The translations under genes were made by a program, and so were the position numbers. The notes under the pieces are model-generated. The model was not told the DNA's origin. It did no database searches and was given only the letters and a program-made list of their open reading frames with translations. From NCBI RefSeq assembly GCF_016316925.1, contig NZ_JAEEGB010000026.1, positions 62,001 to 126,000 of the forward strand: a DNA stretch of 64,000 nt, in the 5' to 3' direction. Source of the DNA: Clostridium aciditolerans. GTDB taxonomy: Bacteria; Bacillota; Clostridia; Clostridiales; Clostridiaceae. Shown piece after piece: positions 9,378 through 17,904 of the stretch (positions within the stretch are counted from its first letter, which is position 1; each line of letters opens with the position of its first letter).

Positions 9378-10484
9378 TTATTTTCTTGCAGATGCCTTAT
9401 AAACTTTTCCTAAAGCATCTGCAGCAAATATAGCAGCATATACATCATCACTAGTCACCTCAAAAGGCATGTTGTGGATAGTTTCACCTTCTGCACAAGA
9501 AGCTTCTGCTACTTTTCTTATTTCTTCTTCCTTTATTTCAGCTACTCCCATTTCTTCTAATGTAACTGGAAGACCTAAACTAACGCATAAATCTATAACC
9601 TCTTTTATTTCTTCTACAGGGCTATTTTCTAGTACTAGCTGAACGATTGTACCAAAGGCTACCTTTTCACCATGGTATAAATGATGACACTGTTCTAAAA
9701 CAGTAAATCCATTGTGTATTGCGTGGGCTGCAGCTAACCCAGCACTTTCAAATCCTACACCACTTAAATAAGTATTTGCTTCAACAATATTTTCTACTGC
9801 TTCAGTACATACATTGTTTTCTACTGCTAATTTTGCCTTTAATCCGTCTGATATTAAAGTCTCATAACAAAGCTTTGCAAGTGCGAAAGCAGCCTTTGTA
9901 GCTTTTCCACCAGGCATATTTGTTGCATTTGATCTTACACAAGCTCTAGCTTCAAAGTATGTAGCTAAAGCATCCCCTACACCCGAAACTAATAATCTTG
10001 CTGGTGCTTTAGCAATGATTTCTGTATCAACTAATACTAATTCTGGATTTTTAGGTAAAACCAAATATTCGCTAAATACCCCTTCATCTGTATAAATTAC
10101 TGAAAGTGCGCTACATGGAGCATCTGTAGCTGCTATAGTTGGTACTATTGCTACTGGCAGTTTTTCATAATGAGCTACAGCTTTAGCTGTATCAAATATC
10201 TTTCCTCCACCTAGTCCTACAACTACATCACAGCCTTTTGATTTAACTATATTACCTAATCTCTCTATTTCATTTCTTGAACATTCTCCATTAAAAGCTT
10301 CAAATACTAAATTAACATTTTCACCTTTGAAACTTTCCTCTATTACAGATTTAACTCTTTTTATTCCATTTGGACTTGCAATAATAAAGAATGATTTTCC
10401 TAAAGTTTTAGTATGCTCTTTTATTCTTGTTAATTCCCCTCTTCCTTGTACATATTTACTAGGTGCTATTATGATTTTTGACAT
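9378..10484 (-). CDS. gldA: Glycerol dehydrogenase (GldA type, NAD+ dependent)
   Basis: A 368-residue protein that tracks E. coli GldA (367 aa) closely through the whole length. Shared blocks include KYVQG, FNGECSRNEI, GLGGGKIFDTAKA, TDAPCSALSVIYTDEG and VGDALATYFEARAC. Zn ligands are expected at that Asp (~171), His in AAHAIHNG (~254) and His in HHLYHGEK (~271). It oxidises glycerol to dihydroxyacetone and can also interconvert 1,2-propanediol and hydroxyacetone. It is the last gene of the pdu operon, where an alcohol dehydrogenase such as PduQ often sits, so it may serve NAD recycling or glycerol entry. No obvious shell-targeting helix is seen at its N-terminus. Confidence 0.9.
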   Translation of the reverse strand: MSKIIIAPSKYVQGRGELTRIKEHTKTLGKSFFIIASPNGIKRVKSVIEESFKGENVNLVFEAFNGECSRNEIERLGNIVKSKGCDVVVGLGGGKIFDTAKAVAHYEKLPVAIVPTIAATDAPCSALSVIYTDEGVFSEYLVLPKNPELVLVDTEIIAKAPARLLVSGVGDALATYFEARACVRSNATNMPGGKATKAAFALAKLCYETLISDGLKAKLAVENNVCTEAVENIVEANTYLSGVGFESAGLAAAHAIHNGFTVLEQCHHLYHGEKVAFGTIVQLVLENSPVEEIKEVIDLCVSLGLPVTLEEMGVAEIKEEEIRKVAEASCAEGETIHNMPFEVTSDDVYAAIFAADALGKVYKASARK

Positions 10485-10581
10485 TATTTATTCCTCCCTT
10501 TTTCTTCTTAAAAACATATATTTTATTGCTATATAAGATCTAAGGCATATAAATTTATTTTGTATTTAATAAGTAGTTAAT

Positions 10582-10710
10582 TTATCCGATGTCTATCGCC
10601 ACTAACACCCAAACTTCTTAAAGTTGGGGATAAGTGGCGCTACGACCCTGGATAACGGCTTCTAAGCTTCAGATAGAGTTTAAAACTCCACCTGAAGCCA
10701 AGAATCCTGT
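10582..10710 (-). repeat. Two-hairpin structured element between pduT and gldA
   Basis: Directly after the pduT stop the minus strand carries two strong hairpins: 10698-10666 (arms GCTTCAG / CTGAAGC extended by GAGTTT / AAACTC) and 10638-10598 (GCCACT ... AGTGGC with inner pairing). They are joined by a GC-richer segment near GTTATCCAGGGTCGTAG. The base composition differs from the flanking AT-rich spacer. It may be a dispersed repeat, the right end of an IS200/IS605-type element, or an mRNA-processing structure. There is no T-run, so it does not look like an ordinary terminator. Confidence 0.5.
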
Positions 10711-11259
10711 TTATAACAAGTACTGTAATAACTCTTTATTCGGAGCTGATATGACAGCCTTATTTACTAGCATTCCACTTTCAGCTGCAGTATTAGCTCC
10801 TACGGTTACGGCATTTTTAACCGAACTTATTTCACCAGTAAGAGTTACAAAGGCTTTTCCACCAATTCCAACTCCTAATCTAACTTCTATTAATTCCACA
10901 TTGGCAGCTTTAACTGCCGCATCTGCAGCAACAACAGCAGAGGCAATACTAAAAAATTCTAGAACTCCTAAGTCTCTCAATCTTTCAACATCACTAGATC
11001 CATTAATTGCAGGAATTACCTGGGGATGAACATTAGGTAAAAGTAATTTGTTAACTACATATTGTTCTCCTACAGCCTCTCCATGTTTAATTGCTGCTTC
11101 CACAGCTCCTACGTTTCCTGTGACTAAAACAACATATTTACCAGGACAGATAGTTTTAGCCAAAAGCAAAGTTACTTCTGCAGCTTTAAGCATTTCATCT
11201 GCAACTTCAATTCCTCTAGCTATGCTATTTAATTCCATCATACCTATAGTTCTTATCAT
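10711..11259 (-). CDS. pduT: BMC-T shell protein PduT with Fe-S site
   Basis: A 182-residue tandem BMC-domain protein (two BMC folds, ~residues 1-90 and 95-180) that aligns with Salmonella PduT. The TICPGK motif near residue 37 carries the cysteine that in PduT trimers ligates a [4Fe-4S] cluster at the pore, thought to pass electrons across the shell to or from PduS. I choose the ATG at 11259 because GGAGGTGAG lies inside the first codons of the longer frame that begins at 11277. pduS lies immediately upstream, which fits an electron-transfer pair. Confidence 0.9.
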   Translation of the reverse strand: MIRTIGMMELNSIARGIEVADEMLKAAEVTLLLAKTICPGKYVVLVTGNVGAVEAAIKHGEAVGEQYVVNKLLLPNVHPQVIPAINGSSDVERLRDLGVLEFFSIASAVVAADAAVKAANVELIEVRLGVGIGGKAFVTLTGEISSVKNAVTVGANTAAESGMLVNKAVISAPNKELLQYLL

Positions 11260-11277
11260 TTTCCTTCTCACCTCCAT

Positions 11278-12606
11278 TTAAGTAGCCTTTATTGATATAT
11301 CACTGTTTATTTCAGAAACTACACCGCTAATACTTGCATGAACATTAGCTCCCATTTTTCCTTCCTCTACAATTCCTATAACCTGTCCTTTTTCAACTAT
11401 ATCCCCTACATTAACAATAGGATTTGTATCTGCACCTATGCCCTGCCTCAAAGGAATTCTTACTTCTATAGGATTTATTTCCTCATTCTCTAACAACCTT
11501 TGTCTTTTATATTTATTTAGTTGCAATCTTACAACTAATCTTTCTGTAGGTATTTTCCTATATTCTCTTAATACCTCTGCAGTAAATTTGTCAGTCTTAT
11601 TCTCCCATCTTATTCCTTTTTCTCTTAATTTACCTTTAAGATAAACATTTATTCTTTTCGGAGACAGTCCCATAGGACAAGCGTATAACTCACATACCCC
11701 GCATTCACAGCAAATTAAAGCCTCTTTAATTGTCATATCATTCATTTCGTCTAAAGCAATATTTCTCATGATTTTATGTGGATTTAAAGGATGTCCAATT
11801 AGATTTCTTGGACACATTTCCGTACAAAAATGGCATTGTATACAGGCTGCTTTAGCTTGATTCTTCATATGTTCGATAGTTACCTTTTCTCTTTCAACTA
11901 GATAGTGATTTTTGGGTATTACTATTATGGCACCGTCAGTCTTTGTGATAACCCTGCTTTCTGCTTCACCCTTTGAAATTTTCTTTCCCATCATAGGACC
12001 ACCCATTATTAGGTCATAATCCTTAATTGTTGCTCCACCGCACTTTTTTAAAACTTCTCTAACTGATGTACCTATAGGAACTTTTATAATGGAAGGCTTA
12101 TCTATCTCACCTATAACCGTAACAAATTTATAGATAACAGGCTTATCTTCCATAGCCTCAAATACATTAAAAACAGTGCCAGAGTTTGAAACTACTGCCC
12201 CAACATTTAAAGGTATTCCTCCTGGTGGTATTGTTTTGCCAATGACTTCATAAACCAAAATTTGTTCATCCCCTGCGGGGTAAAAGGCTTTACTTAAATG
12301 TAGCTCTGCCCTAGAGTTAAACTTTTCTATTGACTTCTTTAAAGCCTTTATTTCTTCAAAATACTCTTCTTTTAAACCTATAACAATGTGCATTGCACCA
12401 ATTAACTTCCCTATCTCTTCTGCAGCCTGTACTATTTCGTCACTCTTATTTCTCATCATATACTTATCTGACTGAAGTAAAGGCTCACATTCTAATCCGT
12501 TTATTATAAAATAATCGACCTTACAATTTAACTTAACATGGGTTGGAAAACCTGCACCACCAGCACCTATCACTCCAGAGGCCTTTATTTTTTCAAGTAA
12601 ATCCAC
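11278..12606 (-). CDS. pduS: Cobalamin reductase PduS (RnfC-like flavo-Fe-S protein)
   Basis: A 442-residue protein close to PduS length. It opens with a glycine-rich GVIGAGGAGFPTHVK nucleotide (FMN/NADH) motif of the RnfC barrel family. Two ferredoxin-type cysteine motifs follow near residues 255-310 (CIQCHFCTEMCPR and CCECGVCELYACP). A C-terminal barrel-sandwich segment ends the protein. It reduces cob(III/II)alamin so that PduO can re-adenosylate it. It starts at GTG after GGGGTGG. It is separated from pduP by a MITE-like insertion and from pduT by no spacer. Confidence 0.9.
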   Translation of the reverse strand: MDLLEKIKASGVIGAGGAGFPTHVKLNCKVDYFIINGLECEPLLQSDKYMMRNKSDEIVQAAEEIGKLIGAMHIVIGLKEEYFEEIKALKKSIEKFNSRAELHLSKAFYPAGDEQILVYEVIGKTIPPGGIPLNVGAVVSNSGTVFNVFEAMEDKPVIYKFVTVIGEIDKPSIIKVPIGTSVREVLKKCGGATIKDYDLIMGGPMMGKKISKGEAESRVITKTDGAIIVIPKNHYLVEREKVTIEHMKNQAKAACIQCHFCTEMCPRNLIGHPLNPHKIMRNIALDEMNDMTIKEALICCECGVCELYACPMGLSPKRINVYLKGKLREKGIRWENKTDKFTAEVLREYRKIPTERLVVRLQLNKYKRQRLLENEEINPIEVRIPLRQGIGADTNPIVNVGDIVEKGQVIGIVEEGKMGANVHASISGVVSEINSDISIKAT

Positions 12607-12655
12607 TACTACACCACCCCTCTTTTAGTAATTATTTACCAGCCTATGACTTTTA

Positions 12656-13022
12656 TTAGAGGACAGTTGACAGTGGATAATTGACAGTGAAGGTGAGTTT
12701 TCTTCCTTACGTCAGAAAACTATTATATTTTTTAGACTTGTTTTGCTAATGCAAAATATCGCTAACTTAAGCATATATCCAAAATCTGTGATTTTGAGAT
12801 GGTCGCTTAAGCAGAGAACCCAAATCTTAAGCAGATATCCCAAATCTTTGTTTTGGTGATAGTCGCTTACACAGCGTGCTGATTTGGAGTGAATCGCTTA
12901 CACAGAGTGTACTCCTGCGAAACAAAAGAGCAGTAGTTTGTTTTAAATTAAAGATTTTTCGTAGTGTAACGGAGAAAAATCCTCATTCACTGTCCTCTGT
13001 CAATTGTCAACTGTCCTCTAAA
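12656..13022 (-). mobile_element. MITE-like element with imperfect terminal inverted repeats
   Basis: The ends read TTAGAGGACAGTTGACA on both strands (12656 inward and 13022 inward), and the pairing continues imperfectly for about 60-70 bases through CAGTGAA and ACGAAAAATCT-like sequence. The interior has degenerate direct repeats of a CGCTTAAGCAGA / CGCTTACACAGA unit around 12770-12920. There is no transposase-like frame. The roughly 367-bp length and structure suit a non-autonomous element sitting between pduP and pduS; strand is arbitrary. Confidence 0.7.
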
Positions 13023-13045
13023 AATAATACTTCGTATTATTTTTA
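13020..13045 (-). other. AT-only hairpin after pduP
   Basis: A perfect 10-bp palindrome, AAAATAATAC / GTATTATTTT with a 3-base loop, lies just after the pduP stop and touches the end of the MITE-like element. It has no GC-rich stem, so termination would be weak. Confidence 0.4.
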
Positions 13046-14455
13046 TTACACGATCCTGAAAGATTCCACCATAGCGCATCTTCTCTGTCTGGTAAAGGAA
13101 ACTGCGTTAGTTAATCCCTCTCCTGTAGGGCCTGCTATAGTAAAGGTTGTATGGCCTTCTCCACCAAATCCAATACCTGCATAGGATGGTGCGTTCTTTA
13201 CAAATATTGTAGTGTCTATAGTTCTCGCCATTTTAGTTAAGTTGTCTATATTTTTGGAGTGCATCATAGCTGTATGTCTGTTTCCATATTCATCTTCTAC
13301 TGCAAACTTTAATGCTTCATCAAAGTCTTTAGCCTTAACTATAGGTAATATAGGCATCATAAGCTCTTCTTGAACAAAGGGATGACTATTTTCTGCTCTA
13401 TATATTAGGCATTCTATGCCATTCATATTGTTCTTCCCTATATTTTGTAGCAAGTACTGAGCATCCTTTCCTACAAAACTTTTATTTACAGAATAAGTAT
13501 TCTTTTCTTTGTTGTGTGCTAAAACTAATTGAACTATTTTTTCTGCCTCTTCATCAGTTAATTCATATACCGCTCTATTATTTTTCATTTCTTTAATTAA
13601 TTCTTCATAAACTGCTTCCACTACTATAGCTTCTTTTTCTGCTATACAAGGCAAATTATTGTCAAAGGTGCAACCTGCAATTATATCTCTAGCAGCTTTC
13701 TTTATATCTGCAGTTTCATCAACTACAACTGGTGGATTTCCTGCTCCAGCGCCTATAGCTTTCTTTCCTGAGGAAAGAACCATTTTAACTATAGCAGGTC
13801 CTCCTGTAGCAACTACCATTCCTATTTTTTCATGATTTAACATTACATTAGTGCTTTCTAATGAAGGCTTATTAACTGAAGTTATTAGATTGTCTGGTCC
13901 ACCAGCTTCTCTTATTGCTTTATTTAACTCTCTAAGCATGGTTAAAGATGAATTAAATGCTCCTGGGTGCGGTGAAAATACAACAGTGTTTCCTGCTGCA
14001 AGCATGCCTATACTATTACAAGCCACTGTAGCTGCTGGATTAGTAGATGGTGTAATAGATCCTATAACACCAAAAGCACCATGCTCTACAAGTGTAAGAC
14101 CTTTGTCTCCTGTGTAAGCCTTAGTTTGCAATACTTCCGTTCCTGGCGTTTTTTCTGCTGTTAATTTTAACTTAAGATATTTATGATCTATCCTGCCCAT
14201 CCCAGATTCTTTAACACAAAGAGTTGCTATAGCCATAGCGTTATCTAATATAGCTTTTCTCATAGCAGCTATTAATTTTTCACGCTGTTCAATAGTATAC
14301 TGAGAGTATTTTTTCTGTGCCTCATAGGCAGCTTCTATAGCTTCCTCCATAGTATCAAATACTCCATCACTAACCTCTGATTTTATGTCTCTTTTGCTCA
14401 TTTCTTTTAAAACTTTTTCTATTATAAGTGATAGCTCACTAGTTCCTAATTCCAT
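13046..14455 (-). CDS. pduP: CoA-acylating propionaldehyde dehydrogenase PduP
   Basis: A 469-residue aldehyde dehydrogenase of the PduP/EutE class. It converts propionaldehyde (or 3-hydroxypropionaldehyde) plus CoA and NAD+ to the acyl-CoA inside the microcompartment. The catalytic cysteine is in TFDNNLPCIAEKEA near residue 265, and the C-terminus SFTRQRRCAMVESFRIV is characteristic. Residues 1-20 (MELGTSELSLIIEKVLKEMS) form an amphipathic helix of the encapsulation-peptide type. The start overlaps the end of pduO by 17 bases, indicating translational coupling. Confidence 0.93.
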   Translation of the reverse strand: MELGTSELSLIIEKVLKEMSKRDIKSEVSDGVFDTMEEAIEAAYEAQKKYSQYTIEQREKLIAAMRKAILDNAMAIATLCVKESGMGRIDHKYLKLKLTAEKTPGTEVLQTKAYTGDKGLTLVEHGAFGVIGSITPSTNPAATVACNSIGMLAAGNTVVFSPHPGAFNSSLTMLRELNKAIREAGGPDNLITSVNKPSLESTNVMLNHEKIGMVVATGGPAIVKMVLSSGKKAIGAGAGNPPVVVDETADIKKAARDIIAGCTFDNNLPCIAEKEAIVVEAVYEELIKEMKNNRAVYELTDEEAEKIVQLVLAHNKEKNTYSVNKSFVGKDAQYLLQNIGKNNMNGIECLIYRAENSHPFVQEELMMPILPIVKAKDFDEALKFAVEDEYGNRHTAMMHSKNIDNLTKMARTIDTTIFVKNAPSYAGIGFGGEGHTTFTIAGPTGEGLTNAVSFTRQRRCAMVESFRIV

Positions 14456-15455
14456 TTAAAAGTACCTCCTCGAAAATTTCTACTCCATATTTAGCCACTT
14501 CCATATCCTGTTGAAGGGTTCCACCGCTGATTCCTATAGCTCCAACTATTTTTTCTTCTATTTTTAAAGGAACTCCTCCACCGAAGGTAACTATCTTTTT
14601 CATATTATTAATTCCATAAAGATCCCCTTGCGGTAAGGATGCTTCATGCAGCTCATGGGTAGCAGTTTTAAGTGCTGCAGCAGTATAGGCTTTTTTCACA
14701 GCTACTTCTAAACTTATTAATAGAGAATCATCCATGCGTTGAAGAGATATAATATTTCCATTAAAATCTGTAATACAAATAACCATAGGTGTCCCTATTT
14801 CATAAGACTTTTCTATACACCTTTTGGTTATGTATTCCGCAGTTTCTCTGCTAATCATCATTTTATTTATTATTTGTGCTCTAAAATTCTTATCTATCTG
14901 ACTATTCTCTTTTAAACTTTTTACCTTTTCCTCAGCCTTTTTAATTATATCCTTATAATCAAAATACCTAGCTATAACATAAATAGCATCGGATAGTCTA
15001 TTTACATACCTCATCAAATTTTCACTAATATTATAGGAATTTTTAAGCTCTGATATATACCTTTCCGCTCTCCTTACATCTGTTCTTGCCACATCAAGAT
15101 GAGCTGATTCCTTTGTGCCGCCAGGTATTATAAATCCATTTTGATAAGGTTTTAATCCATCTAATTTGTCTATAGTTTCTTCAAGAAATCTTATTTCCTC
15201 ATCCGCTACTCTAACTTTATAATAATCTGTTCCTAAGGATGCAAGTTCAGCACCTACCTCAAAAAGAGTTCTTTGAATTCTTAGAAGCTTTTTTTCTAGC
15301 TCTCTTTCCTCTATATAAGCTCTTGCTACTCCAATAGAGGAATTTGCCTCATCTATGCTTCCATAAGCCCATACTCTTAAATCATATTTCTCCGCTCTAT
15401 CTCCACCTACAAGGCTAGTGCTTCCATTATCTCCGGTTTTAGTGTATATCTTCAT
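14439..15455 (-). CDS. pduO: ATP:cob(I)alamin adenosyltransferase PduO with C-terminal GlcG-like domain
   Basis: A 338-residue two-domain protein. Residues 1-185 are a PduO-type adenosyltransferase, with the N-terminal KIYTKTGDNGSTSLVGG ATP motif and the RRAERYISEL helix. Residues ~200-338 are a GlcG/HbpS-like domain (DUF336 type) seen in VGAIGISGGT. It makes adenosylcobalamin for the diol dehydratase from PduS-reduced cobalamin. The two-domain form matches Salmonella PduO. It lies between pduN (11-base gap) and pduP (overlap). Confidence 0.92.
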   Translation of the reverse strand: MKIYTKTGDNGSTSLVGGDRAEKYDLRVWAYGSIDEANSSIGVARAYIEERELEKKLLRIQRTLFEVGAELASLGTDYYKVRVADEEIRFLEETIDKLDGLKPYQNGFIIPGGTKESAHLDVARTDVRRAERYISELKNSYNISENLMRYVNRLSDAIYVIARYFDYKDIIKKAEEKVKSLKENSQIDKNFRAQIINKMMISRETAEYITKRCIEKSYEIGTPMVICITDFNGNIISLQRMDDSLLISLEVAVKKAYTAAALKTATHELHEASLPQGDLYGINNMKKIVTFGGGVPLKIEEKIVGAIGISGGTLQQDMEVAKYGVEIFEEVLLNGIRN

Positions 15456-15466
15456 TTTATCACCAC

Positions 15467-15745
15467 CTAATAACCTTCATTCCACTCTATAGAATCCACA
15501 ATTCCTATTATTGAAGCATCTGCAGGTATAACCTTATCAGAAGTATCTACATATCTTGCACCACTTCCTGTAACTACTATCACAACTTCATTAACACCTG
15601 CACCTACAGTATCAATAGCTACTAATGGCTCCCCCTTTGTTTTTTCGTTTTCATCTATACTTTTAACTATTAAAAGTTTACTTCCTATAAACTTAGGGTC
15701 CTTTTGTGTAGAAACAACCTTTCCAACAACCTTTGCCAAAAACAT
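15467..15745 (-). CDS. pduN: BMC-P vertex protein PduN (EutN/CcmL family)
   Basis: A 92-residue pentameric shell vertex protein. It shows the typical start MFLAKVVGKVVSTQKDP, the LLIVKSID strand, the VAIDTVGAGVNEVVIVVTG core and the C-terminal ADASIIGIVDSIE. It closes the twelve vertices of the polyhedral shell. The ATG follows AAAGGAG. It sits in the same position as in the Salmonella pdu operon. Confidence 0.92.
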   Translation of the reverse strand: MFLAKVVGKVVSTQKDPKFIGSKLLIVKSIDENEKTKGEPLVAIDTVGAGVNEVVIVVTGSGARYVDTSDKVIPADASIIGIVDSIEWNEGY

Positions 15746-15763
15746 AATTATACTCCTTTGCTT

Positions 15764-16555
15764 TTACTGACAATACTTAACATTAATTTTATTGCTGTCT
15801 ATATAATCCTTTGCTAGAGGAGTTATTAAAGAACCTTCTTTAATAAAAACTTCCTTAGAATTATTAAGAGCCTTTATAATGTCTTCTATTGTCAAAATTC
15901 CAGATAGCACCTTTTTACTTGTCCAATCCATTTTTTCTTCATTTACAACAATTTCATTTTTAATTTTAGGTTCCTCATATACTTTTTTAGTAAAATTATT
16001 GATGGTGCTAAATTTTTCATTTATAACAGACTTTATATCACATCCATCAATAAACCTAACACCAAAACTAGTTAAAGTATCTTCGTAGCCTAGAATAAAT
16101 TTATTATAAGCTGGGTTTTTACTAAGCCCTAAGGATATATTTTTAGGCTCTACTGGGTTAAAACTATCCCTTACTGCAATTACTTCCTTCTTCATCATAA
16201 GAGCTTCTGCAATTCCCGTGGTAACCAAATTATCTTGAATTCCTGTAGCACATTTAGCTAAAGTATTCCTTGACATCATTGGTACTACTACCAAATCGTC
16301 CTCTATTACCGCCTTAGTTAATTCATTTTTGCACTCTATAACTCTAGCATTTAGGTTTTTAATATATTCTTCTGGTATCATTTTCTTTGCTGCATCAGTA
16401 ATAACTATGTCATATTGAAGCATCTTTATAGAAGCTAGAGCTTCAAATATTTTTTTTAAATTTACTGCTCCACCAGATACAAATAATAAAACTCTTTTAT
16501 TCATCATATTTATAATCTGAGCAATTATAGGTCTTAGTAAATCTTCAATATCCAT
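15764..16555 (-). CDS. Microcompartment-associated flavoprotein-like protein at the pduM position
   Basis: A 263-residue protein between pduL and pduN, where Salmonella has pduM (about 163 aa). The N-terminus MDIEDLLRPIIAQIINMMNK is an amphipathic helix like an encapsulation signal. Residues ~20-190 look like a flavoprotein (PF02441-type) Rossmann fold: VLLFVSGGA, DIVITDAAKKM, VVVPMMSRNTLAKCATGI. Residues ~212-263 hold a short domain ending SLITPLAKDYIDSNKINV, a pattern found at the C-terminus of PduM and other microcompartment proteins. I infer a structural or flavin-related accessory role. No catalytic function can be assigned. Confidence 0.75.
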   Translation of the reverse strand: MDIEDLLRPIIAQIINMMNKRVLLFVSGGAVNLKKIFEALASIKMLQYDIVITDAAKKMIPEEYIKNLNARVIECKNELTKAVIEDDLVVVPMMSRNTLAKCATGIQDNLVTTGIAEALMMKKEVIAVRDSFNPVEPKNISLGLSKNPAYNKFILGYEDTLTSFGVRFIDGCDIKSVINEKFSTINNFTKKVYEEPKIKNEIVVNEEKMDWTSKKVLSGILTIEDIIKALNNSKEVFIKEGSLITPLAKDYIDSNKINVKYCQ

Positions 16556-16596
16556 TTACTTCACCTCATTTTACACTGTTTATAGCTATTCTATCT

Positions 16597-17250
16597 TTAC
16601 CTGCACTTACTTACTATTCTAATAAACTGGTTGTTTTTTAACTCTGATCCATTAGCCTCATCCGTATCTAGGTGAAACTCTAAAGCAGACTTATCACTTA
16701 CTCTAATAAGCACATTTTTAAATATCAAAGCCTTATCTCCAGCAGCTTCTACATTTACTAATTCCCCATCCCTTACACCATAAACTTCTGCCTGCTCTGG
16801 AAGCATATGAATATGCCTCTTAGCGCATATAACTTTATTATTAAAGGTAAGCATACCCTTAGGTCCGATGACACAAAGACTTTCTGACCCATCTAAATCT
16901 CCAGAATTTCTAACAGGAGGCTTTATTCCTAGTGTAAAAGCATCTGTTCTGGATATTTCAATTTGGCTGTATTTTCTTACAGGACCTAAAATTCTTACCT
17001 TTTGGAAAGAACCTTTAGGTCCTGCAATAGTTACTGTTTCATTGGCAGCAAACTGTCCCGGCTGCTTTACATTATTTTTTATTGTAAGCTCATATCCTTT
17101 ACCAAATAAACATTCTAGGTCCTCTTGAGTAACATGTATGTGTCTATTAGATATACCTATAGGTATTGAATACTCTCTATTTTTCACCTCAGCCTTTGCT
17201 AAAAGGTCTACCACTATATCCCTTATTAAATCTTCATTTATCTCCATCAT
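16597..17250 (-). CDS. pduL: Phosphate propanoyltransferase PduL
   Basis: A 217-residue PduL-type phosphotransacylase that converts acyl-CoA to acyl-phosphate and releases CoA inside the shell. Metal-binding histidines are seen in [16 protein letters not shown] (near 30-42) and [14 protein letters not shown] (near 140-150). [17 protein letters not shown] and the C-terminal [11 protein letters not shown] are family signatures. The N-terminus ([17 protein letters not shown]) is a likely encapsulation helix. Two adjacent ATG codons are possible starts. The downstream acyl kinase PduW is not in the window. Confidence 0.92.
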   Translation of the reverse strand: MMEINEDLIRDIVVDLLAKAEVKNREYSIPIGISNRHIHVTQEDLECLFGKGYELTIKNNVKQPGQFAANETVTIAGPKGSFQKVRILGPVRKYSQIEISRTDAFTLGIKPPVRNSGDLDGSESLCVIGPKGMLTFNNKVICAKRHIHMLPEQAEVYGVRDGELVNVEAAGDKALIFKNVLIRVSDKSALEFHLDTDEANGSELKNNQFIRIVSKCR

Positions 17251-17255
17251 TTATA

Positions 17256-17858
17256 TCACCCTCGAGTTACTTCAGAGTTAATGCACAAATTCCTTGGCTG
17301 TCCCTTTTTTCTTGGGCATTTAGGATCATGACATATATTGCATACCTCATCACTTTCTTGTTCATCTATATGAATATTTTCTTCTTTAATTTTTTTTATG
17401 GATTTCTTATCTTCTTCTATTACATTTTCTTCCTTAGGATCTACTAGCTTCTCTTTCTCTTCACTCACTTCTTTTTCTTGATTCTCTAATTCATCTTGTA
17501 CTTGTATCTCTTCTTTTTCTATTACTTCTACTTCTTTTTGGCATTCCTCTTCCCTTTTTTTAACCTGAATTCCCACAGTAGATTCAGATTCAATAATTCT
17601 ATCTAAACTTTTAGCTGGTCTTGGTATAACAAGGGTAGCATAAATTTTATTAATCCTGCCTGCACTAATTTTTGCTGCCTCAATAGCAGCCTTTACAGCC
17701 CCTACATTTCCCTTTATCTTAATGGTTACTAATCCTGATCCTTTACTCAGCTCATATCCAATTAGTTCCACATCCGCTGATTTAACGCAGCTGTCTGCTG
17801 CCTCTATTGCTGCAGCCATTCCAACGGTTTCTATTACACCGAGGGCTTCTCCGTTCAT
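17256..17858 (-). CDS. pduK: BMC-H shell protein with C-terminal cysteine motif (PduK-like)
   Basis: A 200-residue protein. Residues 1-90 are a standard BMC-H domain (EALGVIETVGMAAAIEAAD ... VIPRP). A long, highly charged Glu/Lys-rich linker (~100-170) follows. The C-terminal tail CNICHDPKCPRKKGQPRNLC is a four-cysteine candidate metal or Fe-S site. This layout matches PduK, whose tail may dock cargo or a cofactor. The ATG follows AGGAGGGG, and the gene lies between pduH and pduL. Confidence 0.88.
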   Translation of the reverse strand: MNGEALGVIETVGMAAAIEAADSCVKSADVELIGYELSKGSGLVTIKIKGNVGAVKAAIEAAKISAGRINKIYATLVIPRPAKSLDRIIESESTVGIQVKKREEECQKEVEVIEKEEIQVQDELENQEKEVSEEKEKLVDPKEENVIEEDKKSIKKIKEENIHIDEQESDEVCNICHDPKCPRKKGQPRNLCINSEVTRG

Positions 17859-17904
17859 TAAAACCCCTCCTTAACTATAAACTCTTACTTAAAAATTTCT
17901 AATT

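Noticed and set aside
10634-11029. Plus-strand frame of 131 codons with Ala/Thr-rich translation
   Set aside because: It is the antisense of pduT, whose coding strand is clear. The composition is a by-product of BMC codons.
12760-12920. CRISPR-like direct repeats
   Set aside because: The repeat units are degenerate, only two to four in number and unevenly spaced. They belong to the interior of the MITE-like element.
12876-13184. Plus-strand open frame of 102 codons
   Set aside because: It covers the MITE-like element and the antisense of the pduP 3' end; it has no ribosome site and no protein-like pattern.
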